This document shows, in pieces, positions 1 through 7,039 of a stretch of 53,609 bases of DNA. Below the pieces are notes generated by a model. That model was not told the origin of the DNA, did not search any database, and was given only the letters and a program-made list of their open reading frames with translations. The translations under genes were made by a program, and so were the position numbers. Source of the stretch: Candidatus Obscuribacter sp. Lineage in GTDB: Bacteria; Cyanobacteriota; Vampirovibrionia; Obscuribacterales; Obscuribacteraceae. The stretch lies in the NCBI GenBank assembly GCA_021772155.1, contig JADYXS010000542.1, positions 1 to 53,609 on the forward strand, given 5' to 3'. Positions within the stretch are counted from its first letter, which is position 1, and each line of letters opens with the position of its first letter.

Positions 1-47
1 CACTATCAACATCAAGACGATAAAAAAGCTGCGAAGTGCAAATACAC

Positions 48-206
48 TCAATATCTCATTCTATTGAAATAGCCTCCAGCGGAACCGGTCAGCGGACCGA
101 CATAGTCATCTACTTTTACCATGCCCGTGTAAGCGCTGAGAAGCATCGGTGTCTCTGCCGCAGTCTGGTGACTGTCGCGCTTCTCATTGCCTGAGAAGTA
201 GTCTAG
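48..206 (-). pseudogene. C-terminal remnant of an unidentified protein
   Basis: Read on the minus strand, this stretch is open for 52 codons and ends in a TGA. It opens straight after an in-frame TGA and has no usable start at its 5' end. The translation (begins LDYFSGNEKRD, ends GGYFNRMRY) has ordinary protein composition, unlike the shadow frames around it. It lies downstream of the aldo/keto reductase on the same strand. I read it as the tail of a decayed gene; family not recognised. It could also be a chance open frame. Confidence 0.3.
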
Positions 207-270
207 TCAGATTATGTATGCTTTGCATCCAGTCAGACGCAGGGGATCAATTGCTGGAAAGAGGTGACTC

Positions 271-1296
271 CTAGACTGGAAGAGGATTGCGTTCAACGAA
301 CTGGCGTTGGTGCCAATAAGGATAGATAGGCGTTAGATTGCTTGCGGCATCTAGTTTGGCGACTTGCTCTGCGCTGAGATTCCAACCAATCGCTGCCAAA
401 TTTTGACGCAACTGTTCTTCGTTGCGTGCTCCGATAACCACTGTTGCGACCGATGGACGCTGCACCAGCCAGTTCAGCGCTACCTGCGGCACAGTCTTGC
501 CAGTCTCCTTAGCCACTTCATCGAGTGCATCGACGACGCGATACAAATACTCATCGTCTACAGGAGGCCCGAATTCAGCGGTTTTATGAAGTCTGCTTTC
601 GTCCGGCAATGGTTGATTGCGGCGAATTTTTCCGGTCAATCGTCCCCAGCCAAGCGGGCTCCAAACCATCGTTGCCACTTTTTGATCTAAGGCCAATGGC
701 ATCAATTCCCATTCATATTCTCGTCCAATTAGCGAATAGTAGGCCTGGTGCGCAACGTATCTTGCCCAGCCGTATTGGCGTGAAACATCCAGTGATTTCA
801 TCAAATGCCAGCCTGAGAAATTCGAGCATCCGATGTAGCGGATCTTGCCGCTCTTGACCAGCTCGTCCAGGGTACTCAGCACTTCTTCAACGGGCGTCAG
901 GGCGTCGAAACCGTGCAAGTGGTAAACATCAATGTAGTCAGTTTTTAACCGCCGCAGGCTGGCCTCACAGGCCCTAATAAGGTGGTGCCTGGAAGATCCT
1001 AAATCGTTCGGACCTTCGCCCATGCGAAATGTGGCTTTTGTTGAAATGAGTACTTCATGTCGTCTTTTCCCGACAGCTGCTCCAAGAATCTCCTCGGAAG
1101 CACCAGCTGAATAGATGTCTGCGGTGTCGAAGAAATTGCACCCAGCTTCCAGGCAAATATCAAGAAGCTTTGTTGCTTCCTTAACATCAGTCGAACCCCA
1201 GGCTTTGAATAACTCGCCCTGTCCACCAAATGTGCCAGTGCCAAAACATAAAACAGGAACCTTCAATCCAGAGTAGCCAAATTGTCTAAATTCCAC
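271..1296 (-). CDS. Aldo/keto reductase
   Basis: A 341-aa cytosolic NAD(P)H-dependent oxidoreductase of the aldo/keto reductase superfamily (TIM barrel), of the general YdhF/YajO/Tas-like type that reduces carbonyl compounds. The N-terminal GTGTFGGQ strand-loop, the Asp/Tyr of FFDTADIYS, the Lys of ISTKATF and the His of DVYHLHGFD match the AKR catalytic tetrad (Asp, Tyr, Lys, His) in order. The C-terminal IGARNEEQL segment matches the cofactor-binding region. Length is typical. The start is GTG (CAC at 1294-1296) with an AGGAAAGG ribosome site just upstream. It stands alone, followed by a gene remnant. The physiological substrate cannot be told from sequence. Confidence 0.93.
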   Translation of the reverse strand: MEFRQFGYSGLKVPVLCFGTGTFGGQGELFKAWGSTDVKEATKLLDICLEAGCNFFDTADIYSAGASEEILGAAVGKRRHEVLISTKATFRMGEGPNDLGSSRHHLIRACEASLRRLKTDYIDVYHLHGFDALTPVEEVLSTLDELVKSGKIRYIGCSNFSGWHLMKSLDVSRQYGWARYVAHQAYYSLIGREYEWELMPLALDQKVATMVWSPLGWGRLTGKIRRNQPLPDESRLHKTAEFGPPVDDEYLYRVVDALDEVAKETGKTVPQVALNWLVQRPSVATVVIGARNEEQLRQNLAAIGWNLSAEQVAKLDAASNLTPIYPYWHQRQFVERNPLPV

Positions 1297-1802
1297 TTTC
1301 CTTTCCTCAGTTGCCGGACTGATATATTATCAGGCTCGGTTAATCAACTCACGCTGTTGGACACAACCGCTCGGCCACGAGATTTGTGGATTTACCGTGC
1401 TGCAAAAACTAACTCGACTTCGGCTGCGCACCAAATGTAATACCAGAAAGAACGCCTGAGCTAAGTCGACAGTTGAAAGGCTGATTCGTGAATTGCCGCG
1501 ATGACGAGTAAACCAGCGTAAAATTACCACTTGACGGATCGCCGCTCGAAAGAATAAGCTGGAGATTCATGGTAGAGGAATCGGAAAATGCAATTCCCGA
1601 AAAACATTTCCCCAAAACGCACGCTCCCGAATGGTCAGCCGTCGACCGGCAGATTCGGTAGTAAGCTGGGCAATGAAAATATATTCGGGTCCTACCGTAC
1701 AAGTTTTCAAATGCACTGCCTGGATACAATGCGAGCGACGCAGCTCGTCTGGTAAGCAGTAGCTAAAATCAGACGAATGGACGAAGCTCGCGTAAGAACT
1801 TT
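1297..1802. other. Intergenic stretch without a convincing gene
   Basis: About 500 bases separate the reductase from the tRNA pair. The longest frame is a TTG-started 106-codon minus-strand frame at 1409-1729. It is rich in Ser and Gly, lacks a ribosome site, and has an in-frame TAG shortly upstream of the TTG. I do not recognise it and would not call it a gene. The 3' part (1740-1802) should hold the promoter of the tRNA genes, but I cannot point to clear hexamers. Confidence 0.4.
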
Positions 1803-1874
1803 GGTCCAGTAACTCAGCGGTGAGAGTGCTGCGTTGTCAGCGCAGAAGTCGAGGGTTCGAATCCCTTCTGGACC
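1803..1874 (+). tRNA. tRNA-Asp (GTC)
   Basis: A 72-nt cloverleaf. The acceptor stem GGTCCAG pairs with CTGGACC. The anticodon stem CTGCG/CGCAG encloses loop TTGTCAG with anticodon GTC. The T arm is GAGGG-TTCGAAT-CCCTT with one G-T pair at its base. The CCA end is not encoded. It lies four bases before a second tRNA gene and on the same strand as the rtcB RNA-ligase gene downstream, so the tRNAs and rtcB could share a transcript. Confidence 0.93.
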
Positions 1875-1878
1875 GTGA

Positions 1879-1949
1879 GGGTCTGTCGTCTAACGGTAGG
1901 ACATCAGATTCATATCCTGAGAATCCGGGTTCAATTCCCGGCAGCCCCA
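1879..1949 (+). tRNA. tRNA with CAT anticodon (Met or Ile2), imperfect stems
   Basis: A 71-nt cloverleaf with acceptor GGGTCTG against CAGCCCC, D arm GTCT...GGAC, anticodon loop TTCATAT (anticodon CAT), four-base variable loop, and T arm CCGGG-TTCAATT-CCCGG. There are two non-pairs: T opposite C at the fourth acceptor pair, and A opposite C at the last anticodon-stem pair. CAT could mean elongator Met or the Ile2 species that is modified to read AUA. The TCGTCTA...GGAC D arm looks more like a Glu-type body. The mismatches suggest either a divergent functional tRNA or a decaying, tRNA-like gene. CCA is not encoded. Confidence 0.75.
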
Positions 1950-2022
1950 CAGCACGTGAGGCACCACTTGTGGTGCCAACTGCGATGTTTTGCATCGCAT
2001 CAGTTGAGATAGGAGATAAGCT

Positions 2023-2199
2023 ATGAAATTCATGATCGAAGCGGTAATGCTGAAGAACGCTATGCAATTGCTGGCGTATGATTACGTGCTGATGGTTGCT
2101 GGTAGCCGCAACTATGGCGACCCGTTGGCGGGGCACGCATTTGAGAAGACGAACTCGCAAAACTGCGCGAGATCATTGAATTTGGCTAAGCAGGCGTGA
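2023..2199 (+). CDS. Small protein between tRNAs and rtcB, possibly frameshifted
   Basis: A 58-aa frame starting at an ATG preceded by a good AGGAG site (2011-2015). It begins MKFMIEAVMLKNAMQ and includes VLMVAGSRNYGD. The last 18 codons look out of frame. In another phase the same DNA reads EDELAKLREIIEFG followed by TAA at 2187-2189, which looks like a natural protein end. A single-base deletion near 2145-2150 would explain this. The small gene lies between the tRNA pair and rtcB on the same strand, so it may belong to the same RNA-repair unit. The family is not recognised. Confidence 0.5.
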   Translation: MKFMIEAVMLKNAMQLLAYDYVLMVAGSRNYGDPLAGHAFEKTNSQNCARSLNLAKQA

Positions 2200-2346
2200 C
2201 ACCTGACAATCCAGATAACCAAAATAGGGTATGCCTGAGAATGTAGGGCGATGCGTAGCTTCTTTCCTACGTCTCTTGCACATCCGCTATCAGCACAGCA
2301 ATGTGCCACCAGTAATGGCATCGCCAAAGGTGCAAGAGGAATGATT

Positions 2347-3573
2347 ATGTCCAACGAAGTGAACTACGAAATTATTGAATCGGGCGGAAAGCCGATCAAA
2401 GCCTGGCTTCGAGGGGTGTCGCTCGATCTCATGGCGAAAGAGCAGCTGATCAATTTGTCTCACCTGCCGTTCGTTCTGCCACATGTTGCCGTGATGCCAG
2501 ATGCTCACGCGGGGAAAGGCAGCACCATCGGAAGTGTCATCCCGACAGTGAATGCGATCATTCCTGCTGCTGTAGGCGTTGATCTTGGCTGCGGAATGAT
2601 GGCGGTTAAAACGTCATTGAGGGCCGATCATTTGCCTGACGACATGCGACCAATCAGGGATGCCATCGAAAGGGCCGTTCCTGTGGGCAGCGCAGGTTGG
2701 AATCAAATGAAAGGTGACCATCCGGCAAAGAAACCGGTGGAAGATGCTTGGAGCAACCTTCAACCGGGTTGGCTTCAAATCCTGGAGAAGCATCCTGCTG
2801 TAGATAATGGACACGTCAATCACCACAAACACATCGGAACACTCGGCACGGGCAACCACTTCATCGAAGTTTGTCTGGACGAATCAGGCTGTGTCTGGGT
2901 GATGTTGCATTCGGGCAGCCGTGGAGTCGGCAACCGCATCGGGACGTACTTCATCGATCTTGCCCGCAAGGACATGAAGAAGCACCTGATCAACTTGCCT
3001 GACGAGGACCTTGCCTACTTTACGGAAGGAGCCGAATACTTCACCGAATATCTGCATGCCGTTGAATGGGCGCAGCAATTCGCCTTCGTCAATCGCACCA
3101 CGATGATGGATCAAGTCGCTATCGCTTTAAGGAAGCTTGGTTCGTTGCCCGAGTTCACGCTGACGGAGCTGGTGATTAATTGCCACCACAACTATGTAGC
3201 TCGTGAAACTCACTTTGGTCAACAAGTCTGGTTGACAAGGAAGGGCGCCGTCCGTGCTCAACTCGGCGACTGGGGAATCATTCCTGGATCGATGGGAGTG
3301 GGCTCGTACATTGTGCGTGGAAAGGGAAATCCTGAGAGCTTCAATAGCTGCTCACATGGGGCTGGACGATTGATGTCCAGGACCCAAGCCCAAAAGGAGA
3401 TTTCCGTTGAGCAGCATGCTCGCGATACTGCTGGCGTGGAGTGCCGAAAGGATTCAGGCATCGTTGATGAATCGCCCGCTGCTTACAAACCGCTTGATGC
3501 AGTCATGGCTGCTCAAGCAGATCTTGTAGAAATCGTGCACAAACTGCGTCCCCTTGTGTGCGTCAAAGGATGA
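2347..3573 (+). CDS. rtcB: RNA-splicing ligase RtcB
   Basis: A 408-aa GTP- and Mn2+-dependent RNA ligase that joins 2',3'-cyclic phosphate or 3'-phosphate ends to 5'-OH ends in the cytosol. It repairs RNA cut by toxins or nucleases. The N-terminal region has PDAHAGKG, and the active-site Cys82 lies in VDLGCGMM. His337, in SHGAGR, is the residue that is guanylylated in the E. coli enzyme. Length and His position equal those of E. coli RtcB as I remember it. I chose ATG 2347 because the family starts about there (NYEII) and an AGAGGA site lies just before it; the frame stays open upstream to 2251. Two tRNA genes and a small frame precede it on the same strand. No archease or rtcA is visible. 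Confidence 0.97.
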   Translation: MSNEVNYEIIESGGKPIKAWLRGVSLDLMAKEQLINLSHLPFVLPHVAVMPDAHAGKGSTIGSVIPTVNAIIPAAVGVDLGCGMMAVKTSLRADHLPDDMRPIRDAIERAVPVGSAGWNQMKGDHPAKKPVEDAWSNLQPGWLQILEKHPAVDNGHVNHHKHIGTLGTGNHFIEVCLDESGCVWVMLHSGSRGVGNRIGTYFIDLARKDMKKHLINLPDEDLAYFTEGAEYFTEYLHAVEWAQQFAFVNRTTMMDQVAIALRKLGSLPEFTLTELVINCHHNYVARETHFGQQVWLTRKGAVRAQLGDWGIIPGSMGVGSYIVRGKGNPESFNSCSHGAGRLMSRTQAQKEISVEQHARDTAGVECRKDSGIVDESPAAYKPLDAVMAAQADLVEIVHKLRPLVCVKG

Positions 3574-3611
3574 CTGGAAGGGAGGGCGGCTGTCGCCCTC
3601 CCTTCCAGTCA
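3571..3611 (+). terminator. Very strong hairpin overlapping the rtcB stop codon
   Basis: A perfect inverted repeat with 18-base arms (3571-3588 and 3594-3611) and a five-base loop GCTGT. The first arm starts with the TGA stop of rtcB. No T-run follows on the plus strand. It lies between rtcB and the convergent beta-lactamase-fold gene, whose stop is about 30 bases away, so it could end transcription from either side or protect the rtcB mRNA end. Confidence 0.7.
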
Positions 3612-3642
3612 AACATACAGTCGCCACATTCAGAGCAGGAAA

Positions 3643-4758
3643 TCAGCGGTCGCCTTCTACATCATGTGTCATGTACTCCGCGTTCAGCTTCGATGTGACG
3701 CTGGCTGCACCCGCGTAACGCAGACCTTTGAGAAAACGCTTTCCGAGTTGTTTCATTTCTCGAAGTGGTCCTTTCGATTTGTAATTGGATGCTTCGAAGA
3801 ACAGTGGAGATAGAACAATGCCTTCGGGGATTTCATTTCCCTCGGCAAGTTGCACAATGACTGTATCTGTTGAAGGTATAATCCACAATCGCTGGCCATG
3901 CCTTCCTACAGCGTAGATAAGATCCCTTGGAAATGGTCCGAGTTCTTCGAGTTCTCTCTTTTGACGACGAATATATATCGTTTCCTCTAAGCTATTTCCA
4001 GAAAGTGCTCCAAAGGCATCAGCCAGCGCGTTCGTTTCCACAGGCGGGTTCAGGTTGAAGCCCATGCCGAACCAACGAAATTTCGAGCTGCTTTTGAAGC
4101 ACTCGTGAAGAACTTCAGATGGAATCAAGACGCGATTTTGCCAGACTCCATTATCTTTCACAAGTAACCCGAATCTGGCCCAATCGGGCGCAGATAGTTC
4201 CAGCCCAGTACTAAAGATTAGGTCTCCATCAGCCCCTAGTCTCCAGGACGGAGCCAGCCCCAGTGGTTCAAATAATTTTTGAACAAGATATTTCCAAGGA
4301 GTTTCTCCAATAGACGTAAGCTTTCTTTTGAAAATTTCTGAGAATGCTTGATAAGGAATAGATCCGTAAGCGTAGCGGCTACCAGGAGCAGCTGTGCTCA
4401 CGGCCGCCACCGCCTCCGCGGATGTGAATACTGCTCCGGGCCTGGAATTATCTAAACCGCTGGTCATTGAAAGCAATTGGCGGATCGTTATTTGAGATCT
4501 CCGTGGGTCCGTTTTCCACTCGCTGAGAGTATTGCTGGCGGGCTCATCAAAATCGAGCAGACCATCGCTAACGGCAATACATGCCGCGCATGCAACAAAT
4601 GCTTTGGTACCGCTTCTGATGTTGTGCAGACTTTTCCGGGTTCGACCTTGGAAATATTGTTGGTGGATCACTTCATTGGCAACAAGAACGACAAGAGCTA
4701 AGCCGCCGGCTCTTTCGAAATCTCTAGTTGCTAAATCCAAAGACCGTTTGGTAAACAC
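3643..4758 (-). CDS. Serine beta-lactamase-fold hydrolase
   Basis: A 371-aa protein of the beta-lactamase/PBP4*-like (class C fold) serine hydrolase family. Members cleave amide or ester bonds in cell-wall peptides, D-amino-acid peptides or small esters. The nucleophile motif SxxK is S49-G-T-K52. A Y-x-S motif is Y131-G-S133, within AYGSIPYQ. A GRHGQRLW segment near residue 285 lies where the third (H/K-x-G) motif is expected. ITIRQLLSMTSGL is a classic family signature. No obvious signal peptide is present, so it may act in the cytosol. The start is GTG at 4758, with a GAAGGA site that overlaps the end of the Fic gene five bases upstream. The two genes therefore look co-transcribed. Confidence 0.85.
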   Translation of the reverse strand: MFTKRSLDLATRDFERAGGLALVVLVANEVIHQQYFQGRTRKSLHNIRSGTKAFVACAACIAVSDGLLDFDEPASNTLSEWKTDPRRSQITIRQLLSMTSGLDNSRPGAVFTSAEAVAAVSTAAPGSRYAYGSIPYQAFSEIFKRKLTSIGETPWKYLVQKLFEPLGLAPSWRLGADGDLIFSTGLELSAPDWARFGLLVKDNGVWQNRVLIPSEVLHECFKSSSKFRWFGMGFNLNPPVETNALADAFGALSGNSLEETIYIRRQKRELEELGPFPRDLIYAVGRHGQRLWIIPSTDTVIVQLAEGNEIPEGIVLSPLFFEASNYKSKGPLREMKQLGKRFLKGLRYAGAASVTSKLNAEYMTHDVEGDR

Positions 4759-4763
4759 GTTTT

Positions 4764-5726
4764 TTATCGTTCCTTCCAGCCGAGTTCAGTCATTGCTATT
4801 GCCTCGGAGAGAGGGAGATATGTTCCATTTTCAAAATACTCGTTTTCGTATTGAAAAAGCACCGGAGCCGGTGGCATGAGTCCAAATTGCAAAAAGGTAA
4901 AATCGCTAATCAGTTTACTTGTTCGCCCAGATCCGTCCATGCAGAAATGTGTGATATCGAGATAGCGTTGCACTTTCACTGCCACTTCCAATAGCTCAGA
5001 AAGGCTAAGCTCGCCTGTTGCGGCCAGTCGGTCTCGCAGGACGTCAATTCGCCCCTGATACCACTGAATGATTGATCTGAGTTGTGCTTCAATTTCTTCA
5101 GGATGAGATGGAAAGTAAATATGCCATCGAGCCTCGCCTGATTGTCCCGTGATTCTGGTGTATAGCTGAGCTTTCAAGTTATTGAGTGCGGATTCCCAAG
5201 TGAGTCTGTCTGTTTGTGGCGAAGCTAAGGAGAGGTGGCGACAGGCGGTGAAAAAATCGATCGATTGTTTGGCTTCCGGCCAGAATCCGTCCGCCCTCAG
5301 ATCCAATCCATCAGGATTAGCGTAGAACGTGCCTCCTTCACGATAAACGGAATTGATTGCGCGGTTGTTTTTCGTGCAATGAATGGGACGAAAATTGCGT
5401 ATCGCGGAACGCCAGTTTCTGGTGTCACCTGTCATCAATATGGCATTCACGCTCAAAATGAACGAAAGGGTGAGTTTGCCGCCTTTCCTCAACTCTCTTC
5501 GTCTGGCACAGTTCCACACCCAGGAAACGGCGGAGCAAAAGTAGTCCCATTCTGGCTGGCTGTACTCGCCGTGTGGTTTTAAGTAAAACTCCCAAGGGCT
5601 ATCAGGAAAGAGCTCTAGCGACTTTTGCCAATCTTTGGGATCGATAAACATCTTCCACAGCGCGTCGATTGGCGGAAGGTTTACTGCCGATTGCATGGCT
5701 GACGATACTCTTCTGCAGTTCTCCAA
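4764..5726 (-). CDS. Fic-domain-like protein
   Basis: A 320-aa protein with a C-terminal Fic-like core. Fic enzymes transfer AMP or other phosphate-containing groups from nucleotides to proteins. The core motif H-x-x-x-D-G-x-G-R-x-x-K is present as H260-F-C-M-D264-G-S-G-R268-T-S-K271. The usual Asn after DG is Ser and the usual Pro-Phe after His is Phe-Cys, so the motif is atypical. A YFPSHPEEIEAQL segment (about residues 204-216) and a following helix match the Fic region before the active site. The N-terminal 150 residues are not recognised. The start is TTG at 5726, justified by a perfect AGGAGG five bases upstream. It is the first gene of an operon with the serine hydrolase and is divergent from the peptide cassette. 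Confidence 0.75.
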   Translation of the reverse strand: MENCRRVSSAMQSAVNLPPIDALWKMFIDPKDWQKSLELFPDSPWEFYLKPHGEYSQPEWDYFCSAVSWVWNCARRRELRKGGKLTLSFILSVNAILMTGDTRNWRSAIRNFRPIHCTKNNRAINSVYREGGTFYANPDGLDLRADGFWPEAKQSIDFFTACRHLSLASPQTDRLTWESALNNLKAQLYTRITGQSGEARWHIYFPSHPEEIEAQLRSIIQWYQGRIDVLRDRLAATGELSLSELLEVAVKVQRYLDITHFCMDGSGRTSKLISDFTFLQFGLMPPAPVLFQYENEYFENGTYLPLSEAIAMTELGWKER

Positions 5727-5818
5727 GTGGACCTCCTGCGTTGAATTAGAGAGATTGAAGCAAGCAATGGTAGTTTAGTTCGGAATTAGCCGGACGACTC
5801 GATCAGTCAGCCGCTGTG

Positions 5819-5824
5819 TATAAT
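5819..5824 (+). promoter_or_regulatory. Candidate -10 element upstream of the peptide cassette
   Basis: A perfect TATAAT hexamer 72 bases before the start of the small peptide gene, in the divergent region between the Fic operon and the cassette. No good -35 lies at 17 bases spacing (the sequence there is GACTCG), so activator dependence is possible. This is a sequence match only. Confidence 0.4.
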
Positions 5825-5896
5825 TAGGCTAGCAAGAAAGCCTGCCCGTCTCACATTCGTCTTGCTGTTTTAGATTAACTTCGAGGTTTTGAGTCA

Positions 5897-6058
5897 ATGA
5901 CATCCGAATCGGTAAGTGATCAAGAGAAACCGCTGCCAGCTGCAGCCGAGCCTGCTGATTTAACCAAGTCCGATGGCAAGGATTCGCGACAACCTTATGA
6001 GAAACCGTCCCTTGAGAAGCATAGTGATCCAAACCTCTGGGCTTTTGGTTCTATGTAG
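5897..6058 (+). CDS. Candidate RiPP precursor with lasso-like leader motif
   Basis: A 53-aa peptide gene: ATG at 5897, a GAGG site about 10 bases upstream, TAG at 6056-6058. The first 30 residues are charged and Pro/Ala-rich. The tail reads YEKPSLEKHSDPNLWAFG plus Ser-Met. The YxxPxL element, followed by a hydrophobic position and a Gly near the end, resembles the leader recognition motif of lasso-peptide precursors, which RRE (PqqD-like) proteins bind. The usual Thr at the position before the core is absent, and only three residues remain after the AF, so a conventional lasso core does not fit. The neighbours include a PqqD-like protein and an HPr-kinase-like ATPase, as in some lasso clusters. 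No asparagine-synthetase-like cyclase or B2 protease is in the window. The precursor role is inferred. Confidence 0.6.
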   Translation: MTSESVSDQEKPLPAAAEPADLTKSDGKDSRQPYEKPSLEKHSDPNLWAFGSM

Positions 6059-6075
6059 TCCCGGACGTTCAATAA

Positions 6076-7014
6076 TTGATAGATAGCGAGCTGAATTTTA
6101 ACTCCTTGGTCAATCATCCACTGCAATCTGTTGAGTGGGGTGAATTCAATCGGAGTCTTGGTTACGAGGTTGTCCGAAGCGCGGATTTCCCGCTGCAAAC
6201 TCTCATATGCAGGGAGCCGCGCAGCGGTCTTGGTTTTGGCTACGTGCCCAAGGGCCCACGGCCAACGGCAGATCAACTGGATGCTATGCGGCAGCTTGCG
6301 CGTGCGCACAATTGCCTGGCCATAAAGATTGAACCAGACGTAAGCTGGGCTTTTCCACTTTCGCATTTTGACGAAGAGGATGGGCGGATCTTGGAGTGCA
6401 CCCTAAAAGAAAGTGGTGCCAGACCTGCCAAAAGAATGTTTCCGCCGGCTACATTTGTGATCGATTTGAGGGACGATGAGGAACTTTTGCTGAAGAGACT
6501 GCCGCGTATGACCCGGTACAATATAGGTGTCGCTCGTCGCCATGGCATCACGGTGGAGTGTGATCAATCCGATCAGGGCTTCGAAGAATTCTTGTCGTTG
6601 TTTCAGTCTGAAGTTGCGCCGCGAATGCCTGTTGCCCAACAGCACTCTCCTGAGCATCTTCGAACCTTTTGGCGCACTGTTGGTGCCTCAGGATGGACTT
6701 ACGTGCTGAAAGCAAAGCTTGGAGATGAATTGATTGCAGCGATGTTGCTTATGAAATTCAAAGATCGATTGTACTATCCGTACGGTGCCTCGCATCGTAA
6801 AAATACAAGCCTCAAGGCACCTACTATGCTTATGTGGGAGGCGATTCGGCAGGGAAAGATGCTCGGTTGCACTGACTTCGATTTATGGACGGCTATCGAT
6901 TGTGATCAGGCGGATGAGGTTGGACCTCATACTTATGAAGGAGTACACCGCTTTGCCTCGAGATTTGGTGGGCAGTGGCGAAAGCTCATGCCCGCTTGGG
7001 ACCTAGTGCCGTGA
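6076..7014 (+). CDS. FemAB/GNAT-like aminoacyl or acyl transferase
   Basis: A 312-aa protein of the FemABX type (paired GNAT folds). Known members use aminoacyl-tRNA to add residues to lipid II side chains; relatives occur in exopolysaccharide and PEP-CTERM loci. Features are HPLQSVEWGEF at the N terminus, YVPKGPRP, a PPATFVIDL strand, the basic RMTRYNIGVARRHG helix and the C-terminal KAPTMLMWEAIRQGK and DFDLW segments. The TTG at 6076 has no clear ribosome site, so the start is uncertain; translation may be coupled to the peptide gene, whose stop is 17 bases upstream. The HPr-kinase-like gene follows after 25 bases. Within this cassette it might act on the peptide or on a wall or sugar acceptor; the sequence cannot decide. 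Confidence 0.8.
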   Translation: MIDSELNFNSLVNHPLQSVEWGEFNRSLGYEVVRSADFPLQTLICREPRSGLGFGYVPKGPRPTADQLDAMRQLARAHNCLAIKIEPDVSWAFPLSHFDEEDGRILECTLKESGARPAKRMFPPATFVIDLRDDEELLLKRLPRMTRYNIGVARRHGITVECDQSDQGFEEFLSLFQSEVAPRMPVAQQHSPEHLRTFWRTVGASGWTYVLKAKLGDELIAAMLLMKFKDRLYYPYGASHRKNTSLKAPTMLMWEAIRQGKMLGCTDFDLWTAIDCDQADEVGPHTYEGVHRFASRFGGQWRKLMPAWDLVP

Positions 7015-7039
7015 ACAAACAAACGTCAGGAGTTGTTCA

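Noticed and set aside
1409..1729. A 106-codon minus-strand frame
   Set aside because: TTG start without a ribosome site and an in-frame stop shortly upstream; the translation is not similar to any family I know. Listed only as part of the intergenic stretch.
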